A model generated the notes under the pieces. That model ran no database searches. It had not been told where the DNA came from and saw nothing but the letters and a program-made list of their open reading frames with translations. From Actinomyces ruminis (lineage in GTDB: Bacteria > Actinomycetota > Actinomycetes > Actinomycetales > Actinomycetaceae), in NCBI RefSeq assembly GCF_002154335.2, contig NZ_MTPX02000042.1:154068-218067 (forward strand): a stretch of DNA of 64,000 nt, in the 5' to 3' direction. The translations under genes and the position numbers were made by a program. Shown here piece by piece: positions 18,011 through 27,607 of the stretch; position 1 is the stretch's first letter; every line of letters begins with the position of its first letter.

Positions 18011-18586
18011 ATGCCAGTCTCAGCAGCGAACGTAATGGTCGGTGCTGCCGACCAGGAAACCACCGGCGCGATCCTGAACCATGATGTCGGCCAGACCAAG
18101 CCCGCTAACGCCCTGGACGTGCTCTCCGGGTACAAGGACTCTGGCTATATCTCCTCGGACGGTCTGACGCTGACACCCGAGTACAACACCACCGATATCA
18201 CCGAGTGGAATGGTGCCCTCGTCCGCCGCATCATCGAGTCATTCAACGGCACGCTCTCCTGGGCGCACCTGGAGACCGACGAGGAGTCCCTGCGCATTTG
18301 GGCCGGAGACGTCAACGTCGAGGAAGCGACCGCGGAGGTCGGGAAGACAATTACGGCCGCTCTCGGCGCCCACGAGCACCCTCACCGGGCGTGGGCGTTC
18401 CGCATCAAGGACGGTGAGCGGCGGATCCTGATCTGGGTGCCGGACGGGCAGGTAACCGATGCTGGCGAGGTCACCTTCACCAAGTCAGGTGCGATCACCT
18501 GGCCGGTGACTCTCTCCACCTACCCCGACGATGCGGGGAACTGCATCTACATCATTCTCACCGACGGCACCGTCGTCGGCGGCTGA
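18011..18586 (+). CDS. Major tail (tube) protein
   Basis: 191 residues, ATG with AAAGAAGGA upstream. The sequence follows the tube protein layout: an early loop (DVLSGYKDSGYISSDGLTLT), a beta domain with DITEWNGALVRRIIESFNGT, and late strands (RAWAFRIKDGERRILIWVPDG, GAITWPVTLSTYP). Position between terminator and chaperones supports the call. Confidence 0.85.
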   Translation: MPVSAANVMVGAADQETTGAILNHDVGQTKPANALDVLSGYKDSGYISSDGLTLTPEYNTTDITEWNGALVRRIIESFNGTLSWAHLETDEESLRIWAGDVNVEEATAEVGKTITAALGAHEHPHRAWAFRIKDGERRILIWVPDGQVTDAGEVTFTKSGAITWPVTLSTYPDDAGNCIYIILTDGTVVGG

Positions 18587-18607
18587 CCCCGGAAAGGAGA
18601 AAGACTC

Positions 18608-18964
18608 ATGCCGTTTAGGGTTCCCGCCGCGAAGGCGTCGATCAAGCAGAACCTGTTCGAGTTCACGATTCCGGGCTCGAAGAAGGTCTACTCGCTGCCG
18701 CTGATGCAGTACATCTCCGCGGACTTCAGTGAGCGCCTGGCCGTGCTGGCCTCGCGAGTCAAGAGCGCTGAGCAGCATGAGGATAAAGACGCTATGCCGC
18801 TCGCCATGGCGGAGTCCACATCCTTGCAGCGGGAGATCGTCGAGCACTACTGTCCCGGCCTGTATGAGCGCCTGTCCAATGACCAGATCGGGGCGCTCAT
18901 GGATGCCTGGCGGCAGGAGTCGAGCGTGGGCCTGGGGGAATCCTCGCCGTCTGCCAAGAGCTGA
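18608..18964 (+). CDS. Tail assembly chaperone, short form (gpG-like)
   Basis: 118 residues, strong AAAGGAGAAAG ribosome site. It is a helical protein (LMQYISADFSERLAVLASRV, SLQREIVEHYCPGLYERLSN). In siphoviruses this gene produces a short protein and, through a -1 ribosomal slip near its end, a longer fused one. Both help assemble the tail around the tape measure. The zero-frame product ends GESSPSAKS. Confidence 0.8.
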   Translation: MPFRVPAAKASIKQNLFEFTIPGSKKVYSLPLMQYISADFSERLAVLASRVKSAEQHEDKDAMPLAMAESTSLQREIVEHYCPGLYERLSNDQIGALMDAWRQESSVGLGESSPSAKS

Positions 18965-19326
18965 GCGCCCACAGGGACCCGATCGAGGCTGACCTGCTGC
19001 GCTCCGGTCTCCGGCTCTCGGATCTCGGGACGGAGCGCCTGTCCTGGCGGGACCTGTGGCTGTTCATCACCTACTCGCCCCGGGACAGCTCCTTCTCGCG
19101 TGCGGTCCTGGGCGAGGAGGCTCTGTGGGGTCTGCTGGAGCACTTGGCCGCAGTGATCGCAGACGGTATCAATATCGGTAACTGGCAGCGCGCCAACGCT
19201 GGCCGCAAGGCTCCGAGTCCTCGTCCTAAGCCGATCAAGCGGCCCGGGACCAAGACGGAGGAGAAGCACTTCGGCAGGGGCGCTATACCCATCCGCGATT
19301 TCAAGTCCTGGTGGGAGAACGGGTAG
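18608..19326 (+). CDS. Tail assembly chaperone, -1 frameshift fusion (gpGT-like)
   Basis: A -1 slip at GGGGGAA (18934-18940) continues into GILAVCQELSAHRDPIEADL and then LRSGLRLSDLGTERLSWRDLWLFI, ending FKSWWENG at 19326. The downstream part is characteristic of the T portion of actinophage tail chaperones and has no credible start of its own near the junction. About 239 residues. It ends 17 bases before the tape measure gene, as expected. Confidence 0.8.
18934..18940 (+). promoter_or_regulatory. Programmed -1 frameshift slippery site
   Basis: Heptamer G-GGG-GAA in the zero frame. A -1 move re-pairs the P-site on GGG and the A-site on GGA. It lies eight codons before the zero-frame stop, the usual position in phage tail chaperone genes. 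Confidence 0.75.
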
Positions 19327-19343
19327 CTCGGAGGTGATCGGGC

Positions 19344-21512
19344 ATGGCTGGTGAGGCGTCTATCGCGCAGGCGTATCTGTCGATCCTGCCGTCCATGGCG
19401 GGCTCTCAGGGCAAGATCGCATCCGAGATGACCGCTGCCCTGTCTGGCACTGGGTCAGTTGCGGATAAGGCCGGGCAGGCGGCCGGCGGCGCGCTCGGCG
19501 GCGGTCTGCTGGCCTCTGCGAAGCGGATGCTCGCCCCCGCAGCAGTCGCTGCGGCGGTCGCCGGGGTCGGCACGGGCCTGTACAACATTGGGAAAACCTT
19601 CGACGACATGACCGAGACCATCCGGGTCGGGACCGGCGCCACCGGCCAGAGCCTGGATGGTCTGGTCGACGTCGCGAAGCAGGTCGGCTCCCAGGTGCCA
19701 GTCAACTTTGAGCAGATCGGTCCTGTGGTCGCCGACCTGAACACCAGGCTCGGCCTGTCCGGCGACACCCTGACAACTGTCGCTTCCCAATACTTGGAGG
19801 CCGGCCGCATCCTCGGCCAGGACGTCGATATCCAGTCCACGACCGCCGCGTTCACGGCGTTCGGTATCGAGGGCGCCAACGTCGAGCAGGCCATGGACTC
19901 CCTGTTCCAGACGTCGCAGGCCACTGGCGTCGGTATGAACGAACTCGCCTCCGCCGCCCAGTCGTCGGCGCCCGCTATGCAGAACTTGGGCTTCAGCTTC
20001 GAGGAGACCATCGCTCTGGTCGGGTCTCTCGACAAGGCTGGCCTGAACTCCACGCAGACGCTCTCCGCCATGTCCAGGGGCTTGGTCACCCTCGCTAAGG
20101 ACGGGGAGGAGCCGCAGGAGGCCTTCCGGCGTGTCACCGGTGAGATCCAGGACCTGATCACTGCAGGGGACACTGCTGGCGCGATCGATCTCGCCTCCGG
20201 AATCTTCGGCACCAAGGCCGCCAACCAGTTCGTGGGCGCTGTCCAGTCCGGCACCCTCGCACTCGACGATCTTGTCGGCGCTACCGGTGCCACGAGTGAC
20301 ACCATCCTCGGCGTCGGCGCCGACACGATGGACTTCGCCGAGCAGTGGCAGCTGGTCAAGAACAACGCCCAGCTCGCCCTTGAGCCCCTCGGGTCCGCTG
20401 TGTTCAGCATGTTGTCGGACGCGCTCGCGGGGATGGTTGAGCCCATGCAGGCGGTCGCCTCGTGGATGCAGGAGCACCCTGCGCTGACGCAGGCTCTGGT
20501 CGTAGCGCTCGGGGCGCTCGCTGTCGGGCTCGGCGTGGCTGCGGCGGCCCAGTGGGTGATGAACTCCGCGCTGCTTGCGAGTCCCATCACCTGGATCATC
20601 GTCGGTATCGCCGCGCTGATCGCCGCGATCGTCGCCGTCGTCGCCAACTGGGACAGCGTTACCGCATGGATTCAGTCGACGGGTGCAGCATTCCTGGCCT
20701 GGTGGAATGGCTTGTGGGACTCCATCGGGGCATGGATTTCCAAGACTTGGGACAACATAAAGACCTGGGTGGGCCAGAAGTGGCAGGCCGCCATCGACAA
20801 GGTGAAGGGCCTCGGCACAGCGTTCAGCACCTGGTGGAGCAATCTGTGGAAGACCGTAAGCACGTTCCTGTCCAACGCCTGGAACGGAATCATCAACTGG
20901 GTCAGGGGAATCCCCGGCCGGTTCATCGCTGCCATCGCCAGCCTCGCTGGCTCCCTTCGCACCACGATGACCAACGCCACCAACGGCGCCAAGACCGCCG
21001 TAACAAGCGGATTCAACGCCGTCGTCTCCTGGGTCCGCGGTATCCCCTCACGAATCGTTAGTGCCCTCGGAAACACCGGCCAACTGCTCGTGAACGCCGG
21101 CAAGAACATCATCAACGGCTTCCTCAACGGCCTCAAGAACGCGTTCGCCGGCGTCAAGAACTTCGTCTCCGGCATCGGCTCCTGGATCGCGTCCCACAAA
21201 GGCCCCGAATCCTACGACCGCCGCCTGCTCGTGCCCGCCGGAGGATGGATCATGTCCGGCCTTGAGCAGGGCCTGCGCGCCGAGATCCCGTCCCTGCGCC
21301 GAACCATGGACGACATCACCGATGAGATCCAGGTCGGAGCCCAGATCAGCGTGTCCAGCTCCGATAACAACACGTGGGCCCTCGGCACGAGCAGCTACGC
21401 CAACGGCAGCGGACCCACCGTAGTGCTCAACCAGTACAACCCCGTCGCCGCACCCGACTCCAAGATCCGCGACGACGTCGCCGCCGGCATCCGACTCGCA
21501 GCAACAATCTAA
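19344..21512 (+). CDS. Tape measure protein
   Basis: 722 residues, ATG with GGAGGTGAT upstream. It sets tail length and is injected with the DNA. It contains alanine/glycine-rich helices, a phage tape measure core (residues 85-280, e.g. FDDMTETIRVGTGATGQSLDG and MNELASAAQSSAPAMQNLGF), two hydrophobic segments (about 385-435) and Trp-rich repeats of the AWWNGLWDSIGAWISKTWDNI kind. The C terminus has NIINGFLNGLKNAF and PESYDRRLLVPAGGWIMSGL. It is short for the family, implying a tail near 100 nm. Confidence 0.9.
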   Translation: MAGEASIAQAYLSILPSMAGSQGKIASEMTAALSGTGSVADKAGQAAGGALGGGLLASAKRMLAPAAVAAAVAGVGTGLYNIGKTFDDMTETIRVGTGATGQSLDGLVDVAKQVGSQVPVNFEQIGPVVADLNTRLGLSGDTLTTVASQYLEAGRILGQDVDIQSTTAAFTAFGIEGANVEQAMDSLFQTSQATGVGMNELASAAQSSAPAMQNLGFSFEETIALVGSLDKAGLNSTQTLSAMSRGLVTLAKDGEEPQEAFRRVTGEIQDLITAGDTAGAIDLASGIFGTKAANQFVGAVQSGTLALDDLVGATGATSDTILGVGADTMDFAEQWQLVKNNAQLALEPLGSAVFSMLSDALAGMVEPMQAVASWMQEHPALTQALVVALGALAVGLGVAAAAQWVMNSALLASPITWIIVGIAALIAAIVAVVANWDSVTAWIQSTGAAFLAWWNGLWDSIGAWISKTWDNIKTWVGQKWQAAIDKVKGLGTAFSTWWSNLWKTVSTFLSNAWNGIINWVRGIPGRFIAAIASLAGSLRTTMTNATNGAKTAVTSGFNAVVSWVRGIPSRIVSALGNTGQLLVNAGKNIINGFLNGLKNAFAGVKNFVSGIGSWIASHKGPESYDRRLLVPAGGWIMSGLEQGLRAEIPSLRRTMDDITDEIQVGAQISVSSSDNNTWALGTSSYANGSGPTVVLNQYNPVAAPDSKIRDDVAAGIRLAATI

Positions 21513-21523
21513 GGAGGCCACGG

Positions 21524-22285
21524 GTGAGCGAGTATCAACTCGACGGACACGACCTCGACGACCCCCAGGGCCGCTGGCTCCTCACCGACGCCACCACCCT
21601 GCCCAGCTGGGGAGCACCCCGGCTCGTCAGCACCGAGGTCCCCGGCCGCACCGGTGTCCTCCCCACTGTGCCTACCTCCGCCGACCCGATCACCATTACC
21701 CTCGGCCTGCTCATCACTGACTCCGGTATGGGGCGCCCCGGACTGGACGCGAACCTGCGTGCGCTCGCAGTCATGTTTCGGCGGCACGATCGGCTACTGA
21801 CGCTGACGCATTCGCCTGCGGGTGCCCCGGCACGGGAGGCAATGGTGCGGTTGTCTGGCGCGATCGAGCCGGAGTTCTACCCTGCCGGGTCTGCTGCCGT
21901 CCTGTTGGTGGTGTTGGAGGCTCCGTCGGGGCTGTGGCGGGACGTGGATGAGGCCGTGGCTCCGGCCACGGACCTGTCCGCTCTGGACGGCGGGGCGATG
22001 CCGATCCCGGACGCTGTTTTGCGGGTGACGCCGTCGGCGCAGCGCATCGTAATCCAGGACGCGGTGAGCGGTGACACGCTCGCCTGGGAGGGGTCGCTGG
22101 TGAGCGGCGCGACTCTTATCATCCGGCCTGCTGAGTTCGCGGCCGTATGGTCTACAGAGGCGGACGCCACAGCCGGGCTGTCTCTGCCCGCCCACGGCTT
22201 CAACCTGACCCCCGACTCGACCGGTCACCACGGCCTGACCGTGCAAGGCGGCGTGGTCGAGGTGGTCGCGCGGAGGTGCTTCTGA
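21524..22285 (+). CDS. Distal tail (Dit-like) protein
   Basis: 253 residues from GTG 21524, with AAGGAGG upstream. Dit proteins form the hub joining the tail tube to the baseplate. Features: an N-terminal beta part (YQLDGHDLDDPQGRWLLTDA, LVSTEVPGRTGVLP), a middle with PITITLGLLITDSG and a conserved AVLLVVLEAPSGLWRD segment, and a C-terminal beta domain. Its stop overlaps the next ATG. Confidence 0.75.
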   Translation: MSEYQLDGHDLDDPQGRWLLTDATTLPSWGAPRLVSTEVPGRTGVLPTVPTSADPITITLGLLITDSGMGRPGLDANLRALAVMFRRHDRLLTLTHSPAGAPAREAMVRLSGAIEPEFYPAGSAAVLLVVLEAPSGLWRDVDEAVAPATDLSALDGGAMPIPDAVLRVTPSAQRIVIQDAVSGDTLAWEGSLVSGATLIIRPAEFAAVWSTEADATAGLSLPAHGFNLTPDSTGHHGLTVQGGVVEVVARRCF

Positions 22286-24326
22286 TGCCGGCCCTTCATG
22301 CTCAGATGCGTGCCGTCGCCTACGACATTTTGGGCGACCAGCTCGGGCAGTTGCCGGACGTGCTCTCGATGACGGCCACGATCCCCCGTAACGACACCCC
22401 GACGCTCAGTCTCTCCTATGCGCCGGAGCCTGCGACGCGCGGCGATCTGGTGGATCGGGACATTGAGGTGGGTGTGGAGCTGTCCTATGACGGCGTCGCC
22501 TGGTGGGAGCCGCCCGGATGCCGCTTCATTACGCTGTCGTCGTCCGGCAACCTGTTGGCTGACGGCACGGAGGCCCGCAGCTAGATGCGGTACATATCTC
22601 GCGCATGCTGGACGAGGCCCTGATCTGGGAAGTGCCTCAGGAGGCCCAGGATGCGGACGGGAAATACAACTTCTTGTCGGTGTCCGCCGGCACGATCCTG
22701 CGCACGGTCTGGGATGCTGCCGTACGTCGCGGATGGGGCGAGGGGCTGAGCTTGGACTGCACCACCGCAGGAGACAGCGCAGGAGCTGCATGGACGACAG
22801 TTACCACCCTGGCATTTGATGCGTCGACCACGATCGGCTCCGTGCTGGGGTCCCTGACCGATCTAGGGATGTGCGATTGGCAGTGGGAAGGCCGAACGCT
22901 CAAGGTCTTCAACGCGGACACCGTGCTAGCCGACGAGAATCCTGTTGTGTGGCCGCTGGCTGCCGGCACGACGTCGGCGCCGGAGTCCCGCTCCTGGGCG
23001 GACCTCGCGACCGAGGTGCTGGTGAAAGGCGAGGGCAACGCGTCCTGGACTTACCACAACGACGAGGCGCCGGCGTCCCTGCGACGCATCGAGCGCGTGG
23101 TGGAGGCCGGAGGCGTCGAACTGGAGTCCACCGCCCGCCTATCCGCCCAGTCGACGCTGAAAGCCGGGGCGACCGCCTCGGAGGAGATCAAGCGGGAGTG
23201 GGCGGCTGTCGACGCCCGCTGGCTGCCGTTCACCGACTACAAGGTGGGCGATTGGATGCAGGTGCAGCGAGCCGACGGTAACGATCGCCTGCAGGTAGCC
23301 CAGGTTTCCCTCACGTGGGATGACAAGGGGCTGACCGGTCACACCACATTCGGTACCGTCCTGGCGGACAGCCTCTCCCGCCTGGCGAAGCGGACGAAGG
23401 GCATCGTCGGCCTGGCGTCTACCGGTGGGAACTCGACTCGGCCGGCGTCGACCGCTGCGAAGCGCACCCCGGCCGTGCCCGCCGGGTTGGTGGCTCGCAC
23501 CACAGCCTGGACGACGTCGTACGGTTCGACGGTCGCCACGATGGACGCCGCCTGGAGCGCGGTCACCACTGACACGCGCGGTGTGGCGTTGGAGGGGATC
23601 GAGTACCAGCTGCGTGTCACCCAGGCGGGAGGCGTACCGCGTATTTGGTCCGTGGGCTCGTCCACGGCTGGCTCCGTGGAGGGTCTGGCAGCTGGGGAGC
23701 AGCACACTGTGGAGGTGCGTGCCCACGCCACCCAGGAGGGCACTTATTCGGCATGGGCGAGCCCGTTCGTGTTCGTTACTTCCACGGATGACACTCCGCC
23801 GGAGAGGCCCTCCGAGCCATCAGCGCGCAATGCCTTGTCCGTCCTGGTGGTGACCTGGGATGGGTTGGATTACAAAGGCGGTGGGATGCCCTCCGATTTC
23901 TCCCACGTGGAGGTGTCCGTGGTCGCACCCGGTGCGACGCCCCGGACTGTGTCCCGCACCTACATGCCGGAGGACCGGGAGGTGCGGATCCCCGGCCTGG
24001 ACTACACCACCTGGGAGGTGCGCCTGCGGTCCGTAGACAGGTCCGGCAACGCCTCCAACTGGTCATCGGCTGCGCTGATCACGCTGGAGGCGCTGATCGA
24101 CGTGGACACGATCTCCGACGAGGTCGAATCCCGCCTGTCCTCCAGCCAGGCGTTGCAGCAGGCAGCCGTCGCGCAGACCCTGGCGACGATGACGCAGCTG
24201 ACCGACGCGATGACTGCGGTCGCAACCTCGCTGGTGTCCACCAGCCCGTACCCGCCGGACGAGGGCACTGTCGACTCCAGCATCTGGGTCTCCCCCGACG
24301 CCAGAGTCTTCGTGCTCCGCCAATAG
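22285..24326 (+). CDS. Tail-associated baseplate protein (Tal-like), one apparent frameshift
   Basis: ATG 22285 overlaps the previous stop. The first frame ends after LLADGTEA and continues as QLDAVHISRMLDEALIWE if one base is restored near 22577, as in the conserved start of siphovirus tail hub proteins. The following 270 residues show hub strands (DWQWEGRTLKVFNADTV, TDYKVGDWMQVQ). From about residue 370 come two fibronectin type III-like segments (VALEGIEYQLRVTQ; LVVTWDGLDY, WEVRLRSVDRSGN). The C-terminal helix resembles a trimer stem. About 680 residues. Host-wall contact is the likely role. Confidence 0.75.
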
Positions 24327-24344
24327 CCCATGTAAGGAGTCAGA

Positions 24345-25037
24345 ATGCCATATACGCGTGCGCAGAACTGGGTCGACGGATACGACGGCAGGACGCCGAT
24401 CACCGCCGCCGCCCTGAACCACATTGAGGACGGTCTCGCGGCTGCGACGGCTACCGCTGACGGGGCGGCGACGGCTGAGGCGCTCGCGGCCGTGAAGGCT
24501 ACCGCTGACGGGGCGGCCACGGCTGAGGCGCTCGCGGCCGTGAAGGCTACCGCTGACGGGGCGGCCACGGCTGAGGCGCTCGCGGCTGTGAGAACGACGG
24601 CGACGTCCGCCCAGCAGACCGCGGACGCGGCGCTGCCGAAGGCGGGAGTCCGGACCGTGTCGTGGGTGCCGGACGCCTCCGCGTATACGGCTGCGGGGTG
24701 GGTGAATCTGAGTATGACGGTGCCCTCGCCGCTCGTGCAGGTGAACGCGAATACGTTCCGAGTCCCCGCAAGCGCTCTCGGGGCCGTGATCATGCTGTCG
24801 ACCGTCTTTAGCTCGGGTGGTGGCGGGACGACGTCGCAGCAGATCCTGGAGGCGCGATTCGGTGGGGCTGATCAGGGACCCGGAGGCGGTGTCATCGGTG
24901 CCCGCACGTCCGCGTTTAATGCTGACAGGCCGACACTGGTTTTTGTTGGTATCCCTGGTAGTGAGTACAGCTTCTGGATCCGGCACCAGACGGGGGCGGG
25001 GACCGCTACGCACTTGTGCCGGGCGTTCTTGCTGTAG
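24345..25037 (+). CDS. Tail protein with alanine-rich repeat stem
   Basis: 230 residues. The start MPYTRAQNWVDGYDGRTPIT, then AAALNHIEDGL, is a common opening of actinophage and lactococcal-phage baseplate proteins. Residues 36-83 are three near-identical 16-residue repeats (ATADGAATAEALAAVK), probably a trimeric coiled-coil stem. The C-terminal 130 residues are a beta-rich head (VNLSMTVPSPLVQV, RPTLVFVGIPGSEYSFWI), a candidate receptor- or carbohydrate-binding domain by position. Confidence 0.7.
   Translation: MPYTRAQNWVDGYDGRTPITAAALNHIEDGLAAATATADGAATAEALAAVKATADGAATAEALAAVKATADGAATAEALAAVRTTATSAQQTADAALPKAGVRTVSWVPDASAYTAAGWVNLSMTVPSPLVQVNANTFRVPASALGAVIMLSTVFSSGGGGTTSQQILEARFGGADQGPGGGVIGARTSAFNADRPTLVFVGIPGSEYSFWIRHQTGAGTATHLCRAFLL
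24450..24593 (+). repeat. Three tandem 48-bp repeats inside tail gene
   Basis: Units at 24450-24497, 24498-24545 and 24546-24593, each 16 codons and almost identical in DNA (differences at a few third positions and near the end of the last). In-frame unit gain or loss would lengthen or shorten the stem of the tail protein. Confidence 0.9.
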
Positions 25038-25049
25038 GGGAGGCGTTCG

Positions 25050-26417
25050 ATGTCTGAGTACATTGAGTGGCCCGGGCCATCCACATTCCCCGGCGCGCAC
25101 ACGTTCCCTGGGTGGGATGACCGCGCCGATGGCGCCGATGTCGTACATTCGCACGACGGCCGGGTGTGGCAGGAGACAACGAATGAGTATCAGCAGCAGG
25201 TGGCTGCGCTTGCTGCCGGTGCGGTCGAGGCCGCCATCACCCGGATGCGCACTGTCTTCGGCCGTGTGCACTACATCAAGGGCGGCCCGGACACGATGCC
25301 GTCATTCGATGGTGAGACCACGGGTGACACGGTGCGGGTGCAGGACGCTTCGACACTGGACATTGTCGCTGAGTGGCGGTGGACCGGGGCCGACTGGGAG
25401 CGGATGCAGGTCTCCTCCGAGCAGATCTCCAATCTGGATGTCGGCAAGCTGACCGCGGGGGCGGCGGAGATTACCGAGGCCGTCGCCCGCAGGCTCGCCG
25501 CCGTCACCGGCGAGTTCCTGACCATCAATACGTCCCAGTTGACGGTGTCTGAGCAGGCGTCGATCAATCAGGCGGTGCTGCAGGAGATCTGGACCCGGAT
25601 CATCACCGCCGATGACGGCGTATTCGCGCGGATTCGGGCGGGGATGCTTGCCGCTAACTCGGTTACCGCTGATGCGATCGCTGGTGGCGCGATCGACGGC
25701 ATGGTAATCACCGGCGCCGTCATACGCACCGCCGCCACCGGGGCACGCATTGAGCTCACCGAGGACGGGCTGCGGGCCTACAACTCGGCCGGCGACATCA
25801 CCACCCAGATCAGGGGCCAGGCGGCGGAGATCATCGGCGGCACGATCACGGGCGCGACGATCCGCACGTCCGCAGGAGCCGACCGCACGGAGATGACACA
25901 GGCTAACGGTCTGCGGGTCATCCAGAATTCTCGTGTCGTCGCGCAGCTGGCATCCAGTGTCACCAACGGCCTGGCCGTGTACAACTCAGCCGCCGGCAAG
26001 CTGGTCTCAGTCGCGAACTCAATCTTTGGTGCCCAGTACAAGGAACAAGAGTTCTCGTCCACCACTAACCCAACGTCTAGCGGGGCGTACACGTGGACAG
26101 TCTCGTTCAACGCGGTACCGTCCGGCCGTGGCATCTTCGTGGTGACCGGCGACATGCTGATGGGTGCCCGGTCCCCCGCATGGGCTGGGCTGAACCTGTA
26201 CAAGACTGACGACACGCGTATCGGTGGAAACTCCCTGATCTACAACGCCGCCGGGTGGGGAGGCGCATCGTTCGCCATTACCGCAATCGGAAGCGGGCTC
26301 GCCACGTCAGGCACATTCACTGTCAAAGCGCAGCTGCGTGCCGCGACCCCAGGGCGTGCCAACGCATTCACTGCCTGGAGTCCCCAGAAGATGTCCATCC
26401 TGTTCATCCCCGCATAA
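25050..26417 (+). CDS. Tail fibre / receptor-binding-type protein
   Basis: 455 residues. It opens MSEYIEWPGPSTFPGAHTFP, with a helical section (residues 45-75), then many short beta repeats with the pattern A.SVTADAIAGGAIDGMVITGA and ITGATIRTSAGADRTEM, typical of trimeric beta-helix shafts in tail fibres. The last 130 residues (YTWTVSFNAVPSGRGIFVV to MSILFIPA) form a separate beta domain likely to contact the host. The last structural gene before lysis. Confidence 0.75.
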   Translation: MSEYIEWPGPSTFPGAHTFPGWDDRADGADVVHSHDGRVWQETTNEYQQQVAALAAGAVEAAITRMRTVFGRVHYIKGGPDTMPSFDGETTGDTVRVQDASTLDIVAEWRWTGADWERMQVSSEQISNLDVGKLTAGAAEITEAVARRLAAVTGEFLTINTSQLTVSEQASINQAVLQEIWTRIITADDGVFARIRAGMLAANSVTADAIAGGAIDGMVITGAVIRTAATGARIELTEDGLRAYNSAGDITTQIRGQAAEIIGGTITGATIRTSAGADRTEMTQANGLRVIQNSRVVAQLASSVTNGLAVYNSAAGKLVSVANSIFGAQYKEQEFSSTTNPTSSGAYTWTVSFNAVPSGRGIFVVTGDMLMGARSPAWAGLNLYKTDDTRIGGNSLIYNAAGWGGASFAITAIGSGLATSGTFTVKAQLRAATPGRANAFTAWSPQKMSILFIPA

Positions 26418-26427
26418 GGAGGAACCC

Positions 26428-26577
26428 ATGGAATCTCTCGTCAAGGCATACGCGGCCGAGCTTGCCGCGATGACTCACCGTGCGCTGTCCGCTGAGGCAC
26501 GCGTCCAGGATTTGGAGCGGCAGCTGGCGGAGATGTCATCCGCCGGCGTCGACGGCGACCCACCGCCACAGCAGTAG
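26428..26577 (+). CDS. Small coiled-coil phage protein
   Basis: 49 residues from ATG 26428 with AGGAGG seven bases before it. One heptad-type helix (ALSAEARVQDLERQLAEM) and a polar tail ending PPPQQ. Similar short coiled-coil genes commonly sit between tail fibre and lysis genes in actinophages. A terminator follows. Confidence 0.6.
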   Translation: MESLVKAYAAELAAMTHRALSAEARVQDLERQLAEMSSAGVDGDPPPQQ

Positions 26578-26603
26578 CCCATCATTCCCTGTATTCCGTT
26601 CTT

Positions 26604-26630
26604 GGCCCCGCCTGCTGGTCGGGGCCTTTC
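26604..26630 (+). terminator. Rho-independent terminator after structural operon
   Basis: Perfect 7-bp stem GGCCCCG ... CGGGGCC with a nine-base loop, then TTTCT. It separates the structural genes from the lysis cassette. Confidence 0.75.
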
Positions 26631-26662
26631 TCGTGCCCAGAACTCAACAGAGAGAGGACGCT

Positions 26663-27607
26663 ATGTCCACCATCTTGCCTAACCGGGCCGTCACCGCGGT
26701 CCGGCAGTCCCCGAACTACTCGGCCGGCCGCCCGGCCGGGGCTCCGAACACGATCACGATCCACTGGTGGGGCTCCTACGGGCAGACCCACGACGGCGTC
26801 GTCAACTACCTGTGCCGCAAAAACGGGGACACCTCGGCGCACTACGTCGCTTCCTCACAGGGCGTGACTCAGATCATCTCGGACCGTGACCGTGCGTGGC
26901 ACGCGGGCGCCCTCGGTAACCCACGCAGTATCGGTATCGAGTGCCGGCCCGAGATGACAGACCAGGATTTCGCCGTGGTGGCAAAGCTGGTCGCCGCGAT
27001 CCGTGAGGAGCACGGCGACCTCCCACTCAAGGGTCACAAGGACTGGATGGCGACGCAGTGCCCCGGCACGTGGTACGCCAACCTGGCCCGCCTGGACCAG
27101 ATGGCCCGCGGTCAGAAGGTCGCCGCCGCATCCGCCGGCACCACGGCGCTCCAGGCCCAGACCGCCGCCGCTACCACGTCCGCCGAGCTGACCGCCACTG
27201 ATAAGCAGTTGATGCTCGATGTCGATGGCATCCCCGGCGGCCACACCTACGCCCGCTTCAACCAAGTCATGGGCACCGGCACTCGCGGCTATGCCTCTAC
27301 CGACATGTGGGCGGCCTTCCAGAAGTTCCTCGGCACCAAGGTGTCCGCCAACGACATCAAGAACCTGACCGGCCGTTCCATCCTGGACGCCGACGGCATT
27401 GCGGGCTGGCGCACCTGGAAGGTGTTCCAGTATTGGTCCGCCCACAAGGCGCCGCAGTGGATGAAGCAAGTCGGCGGCCCCGCCGACCTGAACGGCGCCA
27501 ACTTCGGCAAGTGGGTTGATGGCATCGACGGCAAGATGACGTGGAAGATGCTCCAGCACATGCTCAACAGCTCCTACGCCAACTCCGGCAAGCTGATGGA
27601 GAAGTGA
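26663..27607 (+). CDS. Endolysin: amidase with C-terminal wall-binding repeats
   Basis: 314 residues, ATG with AGAGAGGA upstream. The N-terminal half is a zinc N-acetylmuramoyl-L-alanine amidase (Amidase_2 type): H34 in TITIHWWGS, H125 in LKGHKDW and C133 in QCPG are the expected zinc ligands. The C-terminal half carries three units around the motif DGI.G..TW (VDGIPGGHTY, ADGIAGWRTW, VDGIDGKMTW), like peptidoglycan-binding repeats. It releases progeny by cutting the cell wall. Its stop overlaps the GTG of the holin-like gene. Confidence 0.9.
   Translation: MSTILPNRAVTAVRQSPNYSAGRPAGAPNTITIHWWGSYGQTHDGVVNYLCRKNGDTSAHYVASSQGVTQIISDRDRAWHAGALGNPRSIGIECRPEMTDQDFAVVAKLVAAIREEHGDLPLKGHKDWMATQCPGTWYANLARLDQMARGQKVAAASAGTTALQAQTAAATTSAELTATDKQLMLDVDGIPGGHTYARFNQVMGTGTRGYASTDMWAAFQKFLGTKVSANDIKNLTGRSILDADGIAGWRTWKVFQYWSAHKAPQWMKQVGGPADLNGANFGKWVDGIDGKMTWKMLQHMLNSSYANSGKLMEK

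Noticed and set aside
19406..20647. 413-residue minus-strand ORF opposite the tape measure gene
   Set aside because: Shadow ORF produced by high-GC codon bias; no domain and no ribosome site.
24450..24593. Possible CRISPR array (regular repeats)
   Set aside because: Repeats are contiguous without spacers, are in frame with a tail protein gene and encode a regular coiled-coil-like segment.
24063..25271. 402-residue minus-strand ORF across tail genes
   Set aside because: Covers three genes on the + strand, contains the antisense of the 48-bp repeats, and has no recognisable domain.
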